A DNA stretch of 41,330 nucleotides from Malonomonas rubra (GCF_003247215.1 NZ_QKAP01000033.1:1-41330); one strand, 5' to 3'. Positions 8,995-17,117 are shown, counted from the stretch's first letter. Program-made: numbers and translations. Notes: a model not told the origin generated them from the letters alone.

Positions 8995-9023
8995 ACATTA
9001 TCAACGGGCCTTCTCTTTGTCAA
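8995..9023 (-). promoter_or_regulatory. sigma-70-type promoter of the hrcA operon
   Basis: On the minus strand a perfect TTGACA -35 box (9023-9018) is followed either by TAATGT at 17 bases (9000-8995) or by GATAAT at 15 bases (9002-8997). Transcription would begin just before CIRCE, which suits repression by HrcA. Confidence 0.7.
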
Positions 9024-9089
9024 GACGAATAGGGGAGGAAAAGCACGCCCAAAGGAGTGGTTCTTACCGGGCTCGACCAACAAACTAAT

Positions 9090-10226
9090 TTACAGAAAAT
9101 CGCTGATCAGATGATCATACAAAAGCCAGCCCTGCAGGTCGAAACACCAGCGATCGTCCTGTAGCGTCAAACGCTCGCCATGGCGGCGAAAAGCAGTCGG
9201 GAATGCGGCTTCCGGATAAACACCGAACTGCCGTTGGAAATCGGTCCGCGAAAGACCGTCAACCATCCGAAGCGCAAGATAAACCGTTTCCGCCATCGCG
9301 GTTTGCCGATCGAAGTCTTCCAGACGCTCCATCGGCAATTCTAAATGCTCCAGGCGTTCGCAGTAATTGGGCAGTGACGTATCGACCATCCAGCGCTCGC
9401 CCCAGCCATTCGAAAAAAAACTGTGGGCACCGCAGCCCGCCGCCAGACAGGTTTGGCGCCTCCAATATGCCTGATTATGCCGACAGCGAAAACCGGGGCG
9501 GGCGAAATTGGAGATCTCGTAATGTTCAAACCCGGCAGCGGTCAGCAAACGGTCAATCAGCAGATAGCTGTCGACATAAAACTGTTCGTCCGGCTCCGTG
9601 AGCTGCCCTAGGCTTTGCCGCTTGGCGAGCGGCGTTCTCGGCTCAAAGCTCAAACCATAGAGCGACAGGTGTTCCGGCTGCAACTTAAGCAGTTCGGCGA
9701 CATCCTGCTCCAACTGAGGAAGGGTTTGTTCCGGCAGAGCGAAGATCAGGTCGAGATTCAGATTAGTGAAGCCTGCCTGCCGGGCCATTGCGACCGCTTG
9801 CTTGGCCTCAGCTGCCGAATGAATTCGCCCTAGTAAGCGCAACTGCACATCGTTCAGGGTCTGCACTCCGAGCGACAGGCGATTTACCCCGACACGACAA
9901 TATCCCCGTAGCTTTTCTGCGGTAACCGTTCCAGGGTTTGCCTCAAGTGAGATTTCGCATCGTGATGCAATACCGAATCTGGCGTCCAGCTGACACAGAA
10001 TAGAGTCGACCTGCTCGGCGGACAATAGCGAGGGAGTGCCACCGCCGAAGAAAACTGTTTCCAGCGGCCCGCGCATCGCCCATCGTTTGGCCAGCAGATC
10101 GATCTCCCGCAACAGCAGCTCGACATACCGTTGCAGTTCAATGTCGTTCTCCAGCGGTAGCGAGTAAAAATCGCAGTAGTCGCATTTTCGCTGACAAAAA
10201 GGAATGTGCAGGTAGAAACCGCTCAT
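9090..10226 (-). CDS. hemW: radical SAM heme chaperone HemW (HemN-like)
   Basis: A 378-residue radical SAM protein. HIPFCQRKCDYCDF near the N-terminus gives the CxxxCxxC cluster ligands, followed by the GGGTPS SAM-binding motif. The length and absence of the N-terminal extension of true HemN (coproporphyrinogen dehydrogenase) point to HemW, which inserts heme into apoproteins, a role suited to a cytochrome-rich organism. I prefer the ATG at 10226 (MSGFYLHIPFC) to a GTG at 10235. Ribosome binding site is weak. It lies just after a terminator and 100 bases before the hrcA promoter; hemW next to hrcA is a recurrent arrangement in this lineage. Confidence 0.9.
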   Translation of the reverse strand: MSGFYLHIPFCQRKCDYCDFYSLPLENDIELQRYVELLLREIDLLAKRWAMRGPLETVFFGGGTPSLLSAEQVDSILCQLDARFGIASRCEISLEANPGTVTAEKLRGYCRVGVNRLSLGVQTLNDVQLRLLGRIHSAAEAKQAVAMARQAGFTNLNLDLIFALPEQTLPQLEQDVAELLKLQPEHLSLYGLSFEPRTPLAKRQSLGQLTEPDEQFYVDSYLLIDRLLTAAGFEHYEISNFARPGFRCRHNQAYWRRQTCLAAGCGAHSFFSNGWGERWMVDTSLPNYCERLEHLELPMERLEDFDRQTAMAETVYLALRMVDGLSRTDFQRQFGVYPEAAFPTAFRRHGERLTLQDDRWCFDLQGWLLYDHLISDFL

Positions 10227-10236
10227 AAACAACACA

Positions 10237-10268
10237 TAAAAAGGGCGAGGACCTTACCGCCTCGCCCT
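10237..10268 (-). terminator. intrinsic terminator of nhaD
   Basis: On the minus strand AGGGCGAGG (10268-10260) and CCTCGCCCT (10250-10242) form a nine-pair GC-rich stem with a nine-base loop, followed by TTTTT. It ends the nhaD transcript just before hemW starts. Confidence 0.88.
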
Positions 10269-10294
10269 GCTCGTCTCTGCTTCGCTAAACTTAA

Positions 10295-11761
10295 CTAGTG
10301 GAAATCGGTAAAATGGCTGGCATTAATCCACAGGTGCACAATGATGCTGACCGCATAACCGAGCGCGACCGCCCAAGTCCACTTCAAGTGATTGCCGAAG
10401 GTGTAAATGCCCCGGGCGGTCCCCATCAGGGCAACTCCAGCCGCCGAGCCGATCGACAGCAGGCTACCACCGACCCCGGCAGTCAAGGTGACTAGCAGCC
10501 ACTGCCCATGAGACATGTGCGGATCCATGGTCAGCACCGCAAACATGACCGGAATATTGTCAACGATTGCCGAAAGAATACCGACTAGCACGTTGGCCCA
10601 AGTTGCTCCTAGCTGAGTGTACATGGCGTGAGATGCCACCGCCAGGTAGCCGAACTGCCCGAGTCCGCCAACGCAGAGTATGACGCCGTAGAAGAACAGC
10701 AAGGTATCCCATTCTGCCCGAGCGATCTTGCGGAACAGATCGAAGCCGGCAGTGTACACGTGACCATGAGCTTCCGGCGGCGGAACCTCACGGTGCTCAT
10801 CCGGGTTGTGGCCGGTCATATCGAGCGGCTGATCACCAGTTCCAGAACGATGCTCAGCCTTCTTCAGCCAGTAACTGAAGAAGCCAAGATAGCCAAGCCC
10901 CAGCATCATCCCGGTCGCTGGTGGCAGGTGCAGAAAATTATGAAAAGAGACCGCAGTGACAATGGTACAGAGAAACAGAACCATGATCCGCTTGGCCCCC
11001 AGCTTCATCCCAACCATTTCTCCCAGCGCTTCCGGTCGTTCTTTGGCCACGGCCAGACTCATGAGAGCTGCAGGAATCACCCAGTTGAGGAGCGAAGGGA
11101 CAAAGATGGCAAAAAACTCAGCGAAATCAACCTTGCCCTTCTGCCATACCATCAAAGTGGTAATATCTCCAAAAGGCGAAAAAGCCCCCCCAGCGTTAGC
11201 TCCAACAACGATGTTGATACAGGCAACCACCAAAAATTTACGGTTATCACCAGCAACCGCCATCGCGACAGCCCCCATCAGCAAGGCGGTGGTCAGGTTA
11301 TCGGCGACCGGTGAAATGATAAAAGCCAGGAAACCAGTGACCCAGAAAACTGTGCGCAAGGTGAAGCCGCGGCTGACCAACCAAGAACGTAGTGCCTGAA
11401 AAACGTTCCGCTCGTCCATGGCATTGATGTAGGTCATGGCCGCCAGCAGAAAGAGGAATAGTTCGGCATATTCGATCAAGTTATGCTTGATCGCCTCGTG
11501 CGGGGTATGAGTATCGCCAACGGCGGAATAGGCAATAGCGACCAACACCCAGATGATCCCGGCGGCGAAGATGACCGGCTTGCTTTTGCGCATATGCAAC
11601 TGCTCTTCAAAAATAACCAGGCTATACGCAGCGACGAACAGGACCAAAGCAAAGACCCCCAAACCGGTACCGGTCAGGTCAACAGCTTCCTCCCCACCAC
11701 TAGCCAGAGCTGGCGCTGCCCCCAAAAGCAACAACAAGAATGTACAGAGTAGATTTTTCAA
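10295..11761 (-). CDS. nhaD: NhaD-type Na+/H+ antiporter
   Basis: A 488-residue polytopic membrane protein of the ion-transporter superfamily. After an N-terminal hydrophobic segment (LLCTFLLLLLGAAPALA, perhaps a cleaved signal as in other NhaD proteins) come about 12-13 transmembrane helices. The motifs VADNLTTALLMGA and VGANAGGAFSPFGDITTLMVW are the hallmark of NhaD, and IVDNIPVMFAVL repeats the pattern in the second half. It should exchange cytoplasmic Na+ (or Li+) for protons. I set the start at TTG 11761 because AGAAGG lies six bases upstream; the longer reading from 11842 crosses this site. The gene is single, with its own terminator, and its upstream region carries 30-bp spaced direct repeats. 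Confidence 0.92.
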   Translation of the reverse strand: MKNLLCTFLLLLLGAAPALASGGEEAVDLTGTGLGVFALVLFVAAYSLVIFEEQLHMRKSKPVIFAAGIIWVLVAIAYSAVGDTHTPHEAIKHNLIEYAELFLFLLAAMTYINAMDERNVFQALRSWLVSRGFTLRTVFWVTGFLAFIISPVADNLTTALLMGAVAMAVAGDNRKFLVVACINIVVGANAGGAFSPFGDITTLMVWQKGKVDFAEFFAIFVPSLLNWVIPAALMSLAVAKERPEALGEMVGMKLGAKRIMVLFLCTIVTAVSFHNFLHLPPATGMMLGLGYLGFFSYWLKKAEHRSGTGDQPLDMTGHNPDEHREVPPPEAHGHVYTAGFDLFRKIARAEWDTLLFFYGVILCVGGLGQFGYLAVASHAMYTQLGATWANVLVGILSAIVDNIPVMFAVLTMDPHMSHGQWLLVTLTAGVGGSLLSIGSAAGVALMGTARGIYTFGNHLKWTWAVALGYAVSIIVHLWINASHFTDFH

Positions 11762-11830
11762 CGGGTCACCTTCTTTGCAATAAAATTGGTTTTTATGCCA
11801 GCGGGTTTGCTGGCTGCTAAAAAATGTGAG

Positions 11831-11886
11831 ATAAAAGTCCAAACGACATATAATTTTGATATAAAAGTCAAAACGCCATGATTTTT
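11831..11886. repeat. two direct repeats upstream of nhaD, 30-bp period
   Basis: ATAAAAGTC[C/A]AAACG[A/C]CAT followed by (ATA or G)ATTTT occurs at 11831 and again at 11861. The spacing is about three helical turns, so a protein could bind both on the same face. The copies lie 70-110 bases before the nhaD start. Confidence 0.6.
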
Positions 11887-11917
11887 ACCATTTCTGTTGT
11901 AATAGTGTCAAGAAAAA

Positions 11918-11949
11918 CAGAACAGTGTAAAGTCCTTTACAGAACAGTG
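11918..11949. promoter_or_regulatory. palindrome flanked by CAGAACAGT repeats
   Basis: CAGAACAGT occurs at 11918-11926 and 11940-11948, around the inverted repeat GTAAAG-TC-CTTTAC (11927-11940). A close relative (CAGAACAGT then GTAAAATCCTTTTAC) is found at 16981-17003. The site lies between the divergent nhaD and nitrilase genes and may serve either. Confidence 0.5.
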
Positions 11950-12038
11950 AATCCTATTAAAATATTTGATATTTTTTTAAAAATAATAACCATTCAACAA
12001 TCAAACAAGAACGCTGTTTTATAATAATCGGGGGCAAT

Positions 12039-12827
12039 ATGAACAAACTCCTTCGCGCGGCGGCCATCCAATTCAATATTGAACTCGGCTACATCGATGC
12101 CAACCTTGACCAAGCGATTGCAGCTCTGCGGCGAGTATCTTCACAGGGCGCAAAATTAGCCGTGCTGCCAGAAATGTGGAGTTGTGGATACGATTATCGC
12201 AACCTGACAGAACTGGCCAAAGAGACGCCCCGCGTCCTCAAAGAAATCCAAACAGAATGCCGAAAGCTGGGCCTAGTGACGGTTGGCAGCCTTCCCGAAC
12301 TGGAAAATGGATCGATCTACAACACTGCCTACATTATCGATAATGGCGAACAGGTCGATAGCTACCGTAAGTTGCACCTGTTTTCGACCATGCGCGAAGA
12401 TCAGTTTCTCGGCCCTGGCAACCGGTCATTGGTGGTAAAAACTTCTCTTGGGCGACTAGGAATAGCCATCTGCTACGACTTACGTTTCCCCGAACTGTTT
12501 CGCAAGCTGGCCCTGGAAGGAGCGGAAATCATCTGCTTGCCCGCCGAATGGCCGAAACCGCGCCAAGAACACTGGAAAACCCTCCTGAGAGCCCGCGCGA
12601 TAGAAAATCAGGTCTTTGTCGTCGCCGCCAACTGCTGCCGCGTACAGGGCAAGCTCGATTTTTTCGGCTTGAGCCAACTGGTCTCCCCCTTGGGCAATAT
12701 TCTAGCGATTGCCGGAGAGGAAGACACCGAACTGGTTGCCGATTTCGACTTCACTGAAATGGAAAAATACCGTGCCCAGATCAATATTCTGGCCGATCGG
12801 CGGGCAGATATCTACGGTACCCCCTGA
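12039..12827 (+). CDS. carbon-nitrogen hydrolase (nitrilase superfamily, omega-amidase-like)
   Basis: A 262-residue cytoplasmic enzyme of the nitrilase superfamily. The Glu-Lys-Cys triad is visible: Glu45 in VLPEMW, Lys111 in YRKLHLF and Cys145 in IAICYDLRFPELFR. Length and motifs fit the Nit2/YafV branch, which hydrolyses alpha-keto acid omega-amides such as alpha-ketoglutaramate, but other small amides are possible. GGGGG lies a few bases before the ATG. It stands alone between nhaD (divergent) and a decayed gene. Confident of family and catalytic residues, not of substrate. Confidence 0.88.
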   Translation: MNKLLRAAAIQFNIELGYIDANLDQAIAALRRVSSQGAKLAVLPEMWSCGYDYRNLTELAKETPRVLKEIQTECRKLGLVTVGSLPELENGSIYNTAYIIDNGEQVDSYRKLHLFSTMREDQFLGPGNRSLVVKTSLGRLGIAICYDLRFPELFRKLALEGAEIICLPAEWPKPRQEHWKTLLRARAIENQVFVVAANCCRVQGKLDFFGLSQLVSPLGNILAIAGEEDTELVADFDFTEMEKYRAQINILADRRADIYGTP

Positions 12828-12835
12828 GCCAAAAA

Positions 12836-13141
12836 CTAAAAAGTCTCCAGCAAACCAAATACCTTCAGGTGTTCACGCAGCCTACTCTTATCGATCAGCT
12901 AGACCAGCCAGGCTTCACACTGTGACTTGAATGCCTGCATGATGTTCTTTTTGTCGTTCAATGGTGAAATCATTATCACCTTGACAGCATCTTACCCATG
13001 ATGGTTTTCCAAACCTTCTAGGACACGAATCTTCTTCAGCACCTGCTGCCCGTCTATATCCGGCATCATGATATCGAAACAAATCATATTTCTGACTAGT
13101 ACCATTCCGACTGCTAACTCATCAATGTGCAACAACGCCAT
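12836..13141 (-). pseudogene. decayed response-regulator receiver domain
   Basis: Reading the minus strand gives a receiver-domain sequence: ICFDIMMPDIDGQQVLKKIR (with the phosphorylatable Asp context), then VKVIMISPLNDKKNIMQAF and QCEAWLV*LIDKSRLREHL. Two internal stops break it: a TAA after the segment ending ENHHG, and a TAG where a KP pair would usually stand. The N-terminal part expected of a receiver, with its acidic pocket, is missing. Intact proteins of this type are stand-alone CheY-like regulators that end soon after the LREHL helix. It lies between the nitrilase and MFS genes and fills most of the gap 12828-13320; nothing else was found in 13142-13320. Confidence 0.75.
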
Positions 13142-13320
13142 AAAACCAAATTCATCACAGAAAAAATTGTTCTGTTTTGTCCGCAGAAAGATATCTCACG
13201 CGTGGATTTCTTAAAACTCTGCAACCATTCAAGGCTATCTGAATTGCAAACATGGAATAAAGAACCTAACAATCAATTTTTTTGACCACCGCAAAGTCCA
13301 AGTGTTACTGGAGCCAGCGG

Positions 13321-14652
13321 CTAACGGTCGGGGCCTTTCAGCATCGCCCCTGCTTCCGGCATCCGCCCACAAGCGCGGATTCCGGCCAGCATGAGCAAAC
13401 TGATAACCAGCAACATCGCCGTCGCCCCAAACCACTGGGCAATTAACCCGGCCAGCCCGCTTAAGATGGCGAGCAGGCCGATCAGGCTGTTGCTGAATGC
13501 CGTGTAGGTAGCCCTCTTTTCTGCTGGTGTGGCATCGACCAGATAGGTTTTGCGCCCCAGGCGCACGCCGGCTTCCGCCAAGCCGATCAGCATAAAGACA
13601 ATCAGGTAGCCCAGATACTGCAGCGACCGGTTCGGCAAAATCGCCAGCAGCAGCGTCAGAAATACCGCTCCGGCAGCAATTTGCACACTGCGCAGCATCA
13701 CCTGCCGGCTGGTGCTGTCGGCCATCCGCCCCCAAAAAGGGCTGCTGACAATCTGCGACAGGCCAACAGCAACCACCAATGACCCTACATTCTGTACGTT
13801 AAGCTGCAACAGCTGTCCGGCATGCAGTACCAGAAACGGAGCAACCAACTCGACAGTCAACAGCAGCCCTCTGGCGACAAGGAAACGTCTGAAACCGGGA
13901 TAACGCCGGTAAAAATCGATCCCTTCGCGCGCCTCCGCCAGCGCATTGCGACCGCTCTGGACCGCTCCGGGCTTTTCACGGATCAAAGCAAAGCAGCCCG
14001 CCGCCAGCAGCCAAAGCAAAGCGGCAAAAAACAGCAGGAAGATCACCGCCGCCAAACTGTTTGAGCTGCCCTTCAGGCCACTGAGCAAAACTCCGGCCAG
14101 ACCGGTCAGGATACCGCCGACAAAAGCGCGCTGAGCCAGCAATTTCCCCCTGTGCCCTTTATTGATGGTTTTGCCCAACACATCCTGAAACGCTACCGAG
14201 GCAGTACCGCTGGCGGCGCTGAACATCAGCAGCAGAAGCAACAGAAGAATTCCGGCAAGACTCGGCGAAAACCAAAGGGCAACCGGAATCATCAGTAACA
14301 GACAGAGACACTGCGACAGACCGGCCCCAGCCCAGACCCATTTGCGTACTGTCAGGCGACGGATCTGGCCAGCCACCAGCATCTGTGGCAACAAAGAAAA
14401 GGTCTGCTTGATCGGCAGCAGAAAGCCGAGCATCCAGACCGGGGTACCGATCAACTGAAATAACCAGGGAAGGATCAGGTTAGGGCCTGCAATCTGTTCG
14501 GCTAGCTTGGAGACCGCGCCGTTGCCGACGTTAACCCGGAAGTTCCAGCCGACCTCGCTGCAGGCTTCTTCCGGAATCGACATGCAGGCCCTGTCGAGAG
14601 CATCGTCCCCAGCCAGCACACCGAGCAGATGTTTTTTCAGGGCACGAATCAT
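13321..14652 (-). CDS. MFS transporter
   Basis: A 443-residue major facilitator superfamily permease with about 12 predicted transmembrane helices. A cytoplasmic N-terminal stretch of roughly 45 residues precedes the first helix (LILPWLFQLIGTPVWMLGFL). A charged loop near 95-105 (GQIRRLTVRKW) and a repeat of the pattern in the second half (SPFWGRMADSTSRQVMLRS) match the MFS loop signature. GGAG lies eight bases before the ATG, inside the end of the preceding gene. It starts four bases after that gene stops, so the two are co-transcribed. Substrate unknown; resistance-type efflux or metabolite export are both possible. Confidence 0.85.
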   Translation of the reverse strand: MIRALKKHLLGVLAGDDALDRACMSIPEEACSEVGWNFRVNVGNGAVSKLAEQIAGPNLILPWLFQLIGTPVWMLGFLLPIKQTFSLLPQMLVAGQIRRLTVRKWVWAGAGLSQCLCLLLMIPVALWFSPSLAGILLLLLLLMFSAASGTASVAFQDVLGKTINKGHRGKLLAQRAFVGGILTGLAGVLLSGLKGSSNSLAAVIFLLFFAALLWLLAAGCFALIREKPGAVQSGRNALAEAREGIDFYRRYPGFRRFLVARGLLLTVELVAPFLVLHAGQLLQLNVQNVGSLVVAVGLSQIVSSPFWGRMADSTSRQVMLRSVQIAAGAVFLTLLLAILPNRSLQYLGYLIVFMLIGLAEAGVRLGRKTYLVDATPAEKRATYTAFSNSLIGLLAILSGLAGLIAQWFGATAMLLVISLLMLAGIRACGRMPEAGAMLKGPDR

Positions 14653-14656
14653 TCAG

Positions 14657-15028
14657 TTACTCCGCCAGTGGCTGAGCGTGCTCTCGATATCTTGCCGGTA
14701 CCTGCTGCAGGCTGTCGGCGAACTGCAACGCTCCGGACTCGTCGACATATAGATAGCGCTGCGGCTTGGAGGACTTATCCGGGACTTGCTGTTGGGTCGC
14801 CTCGATCATCTGTTCGATCGATTGCCCCGACTTTTTGGCTGTCGTTTCAAAACCAAACAGATTGAGCAACCGCCCCCGGAAATCGATATAAAAGGTCTGT
14901 GCCTGCGTTACCCCCGGGATCTCAATCGGCACCAGCACCAGCAACCGATCAACAGCAGTAAGCAGCGCAACACTCAATAAAAACCAGGCAAATAATTTTA
15001 ACAACTTAAGCTTCAAGGGTGTCTCCAT
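14657..15028 (-). CDS. small membrane-anchored protein, DUF4124-like C-terminus
   Basis: A 123-residue protein with one N-terminal membrane helix (LFAWFLLSVALLTAVDRLLVL) and a periplasmic remainder. The tail (RYLYVDESGALQFADSLQQVP) resembles the short beta-rich module of DUF4124 proteins, which reads as 'Y-x-D-xxG-xxxF-D'. I favour the ATG at 15028, since the longer frame to 15115 adds a Cys/Arg-rich stretch of low plausibility; neither start has a strong ribosome site. It precedes the MFS gene by four bases. Function unknown. Confidence 0.65.
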   Translation of the reverse strand: METPLKLKLLKLFAWFLLSVALLTAVDRLLVLVPIEIPGVTQAQTFYIDFRGRLLNLFGFETTAKKSGQSIEQMIEATQQQVPDKSSKPQRYLYVDESGALQFADSLQQVPARYREHAQPLAE

Positions 15029-15158
15029 CCAGCACGTGATCCGGCAAGTGTACCGCCGCACACGGGCAAACTCAACACCTGCCTTACAGTTGCACTTTCG
15101 CATAGCGATGTGCAAGAATAGCTAGCTTTGAATATTAATGAATCAAGGAGCTCGAAGA

Positions 15159-16094
15159 ATGAGTGAATCACAATATGACGTCATCATCATTGGCGGCGGC
15201 CCGGCAGGTATGACCGCCGGCCTATATGCCTCCCGTGCCATGCTGAAAACCCTGATGCTAGAAAAAATGATCATGGGCGGTCAAATGATGACCACCACCA
15301 AGGTGGAAAACTGGCCCGGCTATCCTGGAGGAATCGACGGCCCGGAGTTGATGATGAAGTTCCAAGAACACTGTGTCGAGTTCGGCCTGGAAACCGGTTA
15401 CGGCGTGGTAGAAAAAATCATCGACAACGGCGACAGCAAAACGCTGATCGTCGATGGAAAGGAGCTTACCTGCCAAGCTGTGATCATCGCCACTGGGGTC
15501 ATTCCGCGTAAACTAGGCCTCGATGGTGAAGAAGGGCTGGTCGGTCGCGGTGTATCCTACTGTGCCACCTGCGACGGAGCCTTTTTCCGCGACGTGCCGA
15601 TCGCGGTGATCGGCGGCGGCGACACCGCTGCAGAAGAGGCCCTGTTTTTGACCAAGTTCGCCAGCAAGGTGATCATGGTCCACCGCCGTGACGAGTTACG
15701 CGCCACCAAGATTCTGCGCGACCGGATCGCCAAAAACGAGAAGATAGAAATAGCCTGGAACTCGGTGGTCGACAAGTTGCTCTTCGACAACACCGGTCTG
15801 ACCGGTGTGGTGCTGAAAGATACCCAAACCGGTGAAATTCGCGAAGTCACCTTGAGCGGAATATTCGTCGCCGTTGGCGTTAGCCCGACAACCAGCTTTC
15901 TCAATGGCCTGATCGAACTCAACGAAGCAGGCTACATCAAAGCTGGCGAGGACACCCACACCAACGCGCCCGGCATCTACGCCGCTGGCGATTGCCGGAC
16001 CAACATCCTCAAACAGGTTTCAACCGCAGTCGGCGACGGTGCTGTCGCCGCGATCATGGCGGAAAAGTATATTGAAGAACTGAAACATGCCTGA
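15159..16094 (+). CDS. trxB: thioredoxin reductase
   Basis: NADPH-dependent flavoprotein of 311 residues that reduces thioredoxin. It shows the FAD-binding IIIGGGPAGMTAGLYASRA, the redox-active CATC (Cys135, Cys138), the NADPH-binding VIGGGDTAAEEALFL with HRRDELRA, and the second FAD motif GIYAAGDC. AAGGAG eight bases before the ATG at 15159 decides the start over an ATG at 15138. Monocistronic as far as can be seen; the HRR motif indicates NADPH rather than NADH use. Length fits low-molecular-weight TrxB. Confidence 0.97.
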   Translation: MSESQYDVIIIGGGPAGMTAGLYASRAMLKTLMLEKMIMGGQMMTTTKVENWPGYPGGIDGPELMMKFQEHCVEFGLETGYGVVEKIIDNGDSKTLIVDGKELTCQAVIIATGVIPRKLGLDGEEGLVGRGVSYCATCDGAFFRDVPIAVIGGGDTAAEEALFLTKFASKVIMVHRRDELRATKILRDRIAKNEKIEIAWNSVVDKLLFDNTGLTGVVLKDTQTGEIREVTLSGIFVAVGVSPTTSFLNGLIELNEAGYIKAGEDTHTNAPGIYAAGDCRTNILKQVSTAVGDGAVAAIMAEKYIEELKHA

Positions 16095-16118
16095 CATCGT
16101 CAGCTAACTTAACACCTT

Positions 16119-16150
16119 GATGAAAGGGGCTCTGCAATGAGCCCTTCATC
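16119..16150 (+). terminator. possible terminator of trxB
   Basis: GATGAAAGGGGCTC, a six-base loop and GAGCCCTTCATC form a 12-pair stem with a two-base bulge, starting 25 bases after the trxB stop. No T-run follows, so efficiency is doubtful. Confidence 0.45.
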
Positions 16151-16153
16151 TGT

Positions 16154-16348
16154 TCAGGAGGGGGACAGATGCTCTCTCACCTGCATTAAGTTAGAACGAT
16201 AATAGGCCAAAACATCTGGTGTATAGCTTCGCTCTTTTGCCTCGGAATCTAAATATTCGATTTTAACCGGCTGTTCTTCAAAAAACCTTACGGCCAAATT
16301 GAAGTCGAGAAGAATATTGGAATTTTTCAGTTTAATCTTGAAACTTCC
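16154..16348 (-). pseudogene. remnant of a TnsA-like transposase endonuclease
   Basis: The minus-strand frame reads NILLDFNLAVRFFEEQPVKI, then EYLDSEAKERSYTPDVLAYY. The pattern 'EEQPVxIEY...YTPDxL' is characteristic of the TnsA N-terminal endonuclease domain of Tn7-like (heteromeric) transposons, where the Asp of the PD motif is catalytic. The N-terminal part is missing (in-frame TAG just upstream, at 16349-16351) and the frame ends after YYRSN at a TGA, far short of a complete TnsA of about 250 residues. It abuts a truncated comM on the other strand. Recognition is from motif memory, not a search. Confidence 0.7.
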
Positions 16349-16363
16349 CTATCTATCCGATAC

Positions 16364-16972
16364 GAATTCAAAAAGAACGTGCTGGAGATGTTGCGCCAGC
16401 CGCTTGAGGACGGTCGGATCAGCATCAGCCGGGCGGCGCTCAGCCTGACCTACCCGGCCGATTTCATGCTGGTGGCAGCGATGAACCCCTGCCCCTGCGG
16501 TTTTCTGGGGAACACCAACCAGAAGCATCCCTGCACCTGCACGCCGATGATGATCCAGCGCTACCGCAGTCGCCTGTCTGGGCCGCTGCTCGACCGGATC
16601 GACCTGCACATCGAGGTGCCGCGGGTACCGCACAAGGACCTGAGCGCAACAACCTCTGCCGAAAGCAGCCCCACCATTCGCGAACGGGTCAAACAGGCAC
16701 GCCATGTTCAGCGGGAGCGCCTGAACGAATTCGGCCTGCATACCAACTCACAGATGCAAAGTCGTCATATCGGCCGCTTCTGCCAGCTCGATGATGCCGG
16801 GGAGAAGCTGCTGGAACAGATCACCAGCCGCCTCGGCCTGTCGGCGCGCAGTTATACCCGTATCCTCAAGCTGTCGCGGACCATCGCCGATCTGGCCGGA
16901 CAACCGCGGATCGAGCGGCATCACCTGGCCGAAGCGGTTCAATACCGGGGTCTGGACCGAAAAACCTGTTAG
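16364..16972 (+). pseudogene. comM: 3' fragment of comM/yifB (Mg-chelatase-like AAA+ ATPase)
   Basis: About 202 residues corresponding to the C-terminal 40% of ComM/YifB, which normally has about 500 residues. Similarity begins abruptly at EFKKNVLEMLRQPLEDGRIS, the segment just after the Walker B Asp-Glu, and includes NPCPCGFLG, the sensor and arginine region LLDRIDLHIEVP, and the C-terminal helical domain to the stop. The Lon-like N-terminal domain, Walker A and Walker B are absent. Upstream in-frame codons (LSIRY) are unrelated. The only internal start is a GTG at 16379 without a ribosome site. ComM is a helicase for DNA integration in natural transformation, so that function is probably lost. 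Confidence 0.85.
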
Positions 16973-16980
16973 TATGCTCG

Positions 16981-17003
16981 CAGAACAGTAAAATCCTTTT
17001 ACA
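16981..17003. promoter_or_regulatory. second copy of the CAGAACAGT-palindrome motif
   Basis: CAGAACAGT (16981-16989) runs into the perfect inverted repeat GTAAAA-TCC-TTTTAC (16988-17002). It matches the motif at 11918-11940 and lies upstream of the nosL-type cluster. Confidence 0.45.
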
Positions 17004-17027
17004 AGATAAATATTTGTGAATTTATCT
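17004..17027. promoter_or_regulatory. inverted repeat upstream of the copper cluster
   Basis: AGATAAAT (17004-17011) and ATTTATCT (17020-17027) are perfect inverted copies with an eight-base spacer, about 90 bases before the first gene of the cluster. This is the size of an operator for a dimeric regulator. A TATGAT (17092-17097 area, 20-25 bases before the start) could be the -10 box, though without a clear -35. Confidence 0.45.
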
Positions 17028-17117
17028 ATTTATTGATATCTTGTTACCACTCACACTAAACATTGTTATCCATGAAACATTAATATGATATTTGCATGGT
17101 TCCAAAGAGGTTCTCAG

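Noticed and set aside
16349-16741. 130-codon minus-strand frame opposite the comM fragment
   Set aside because: Shadow of the comM coding frame, with no relation to the TnsA remnant frame.
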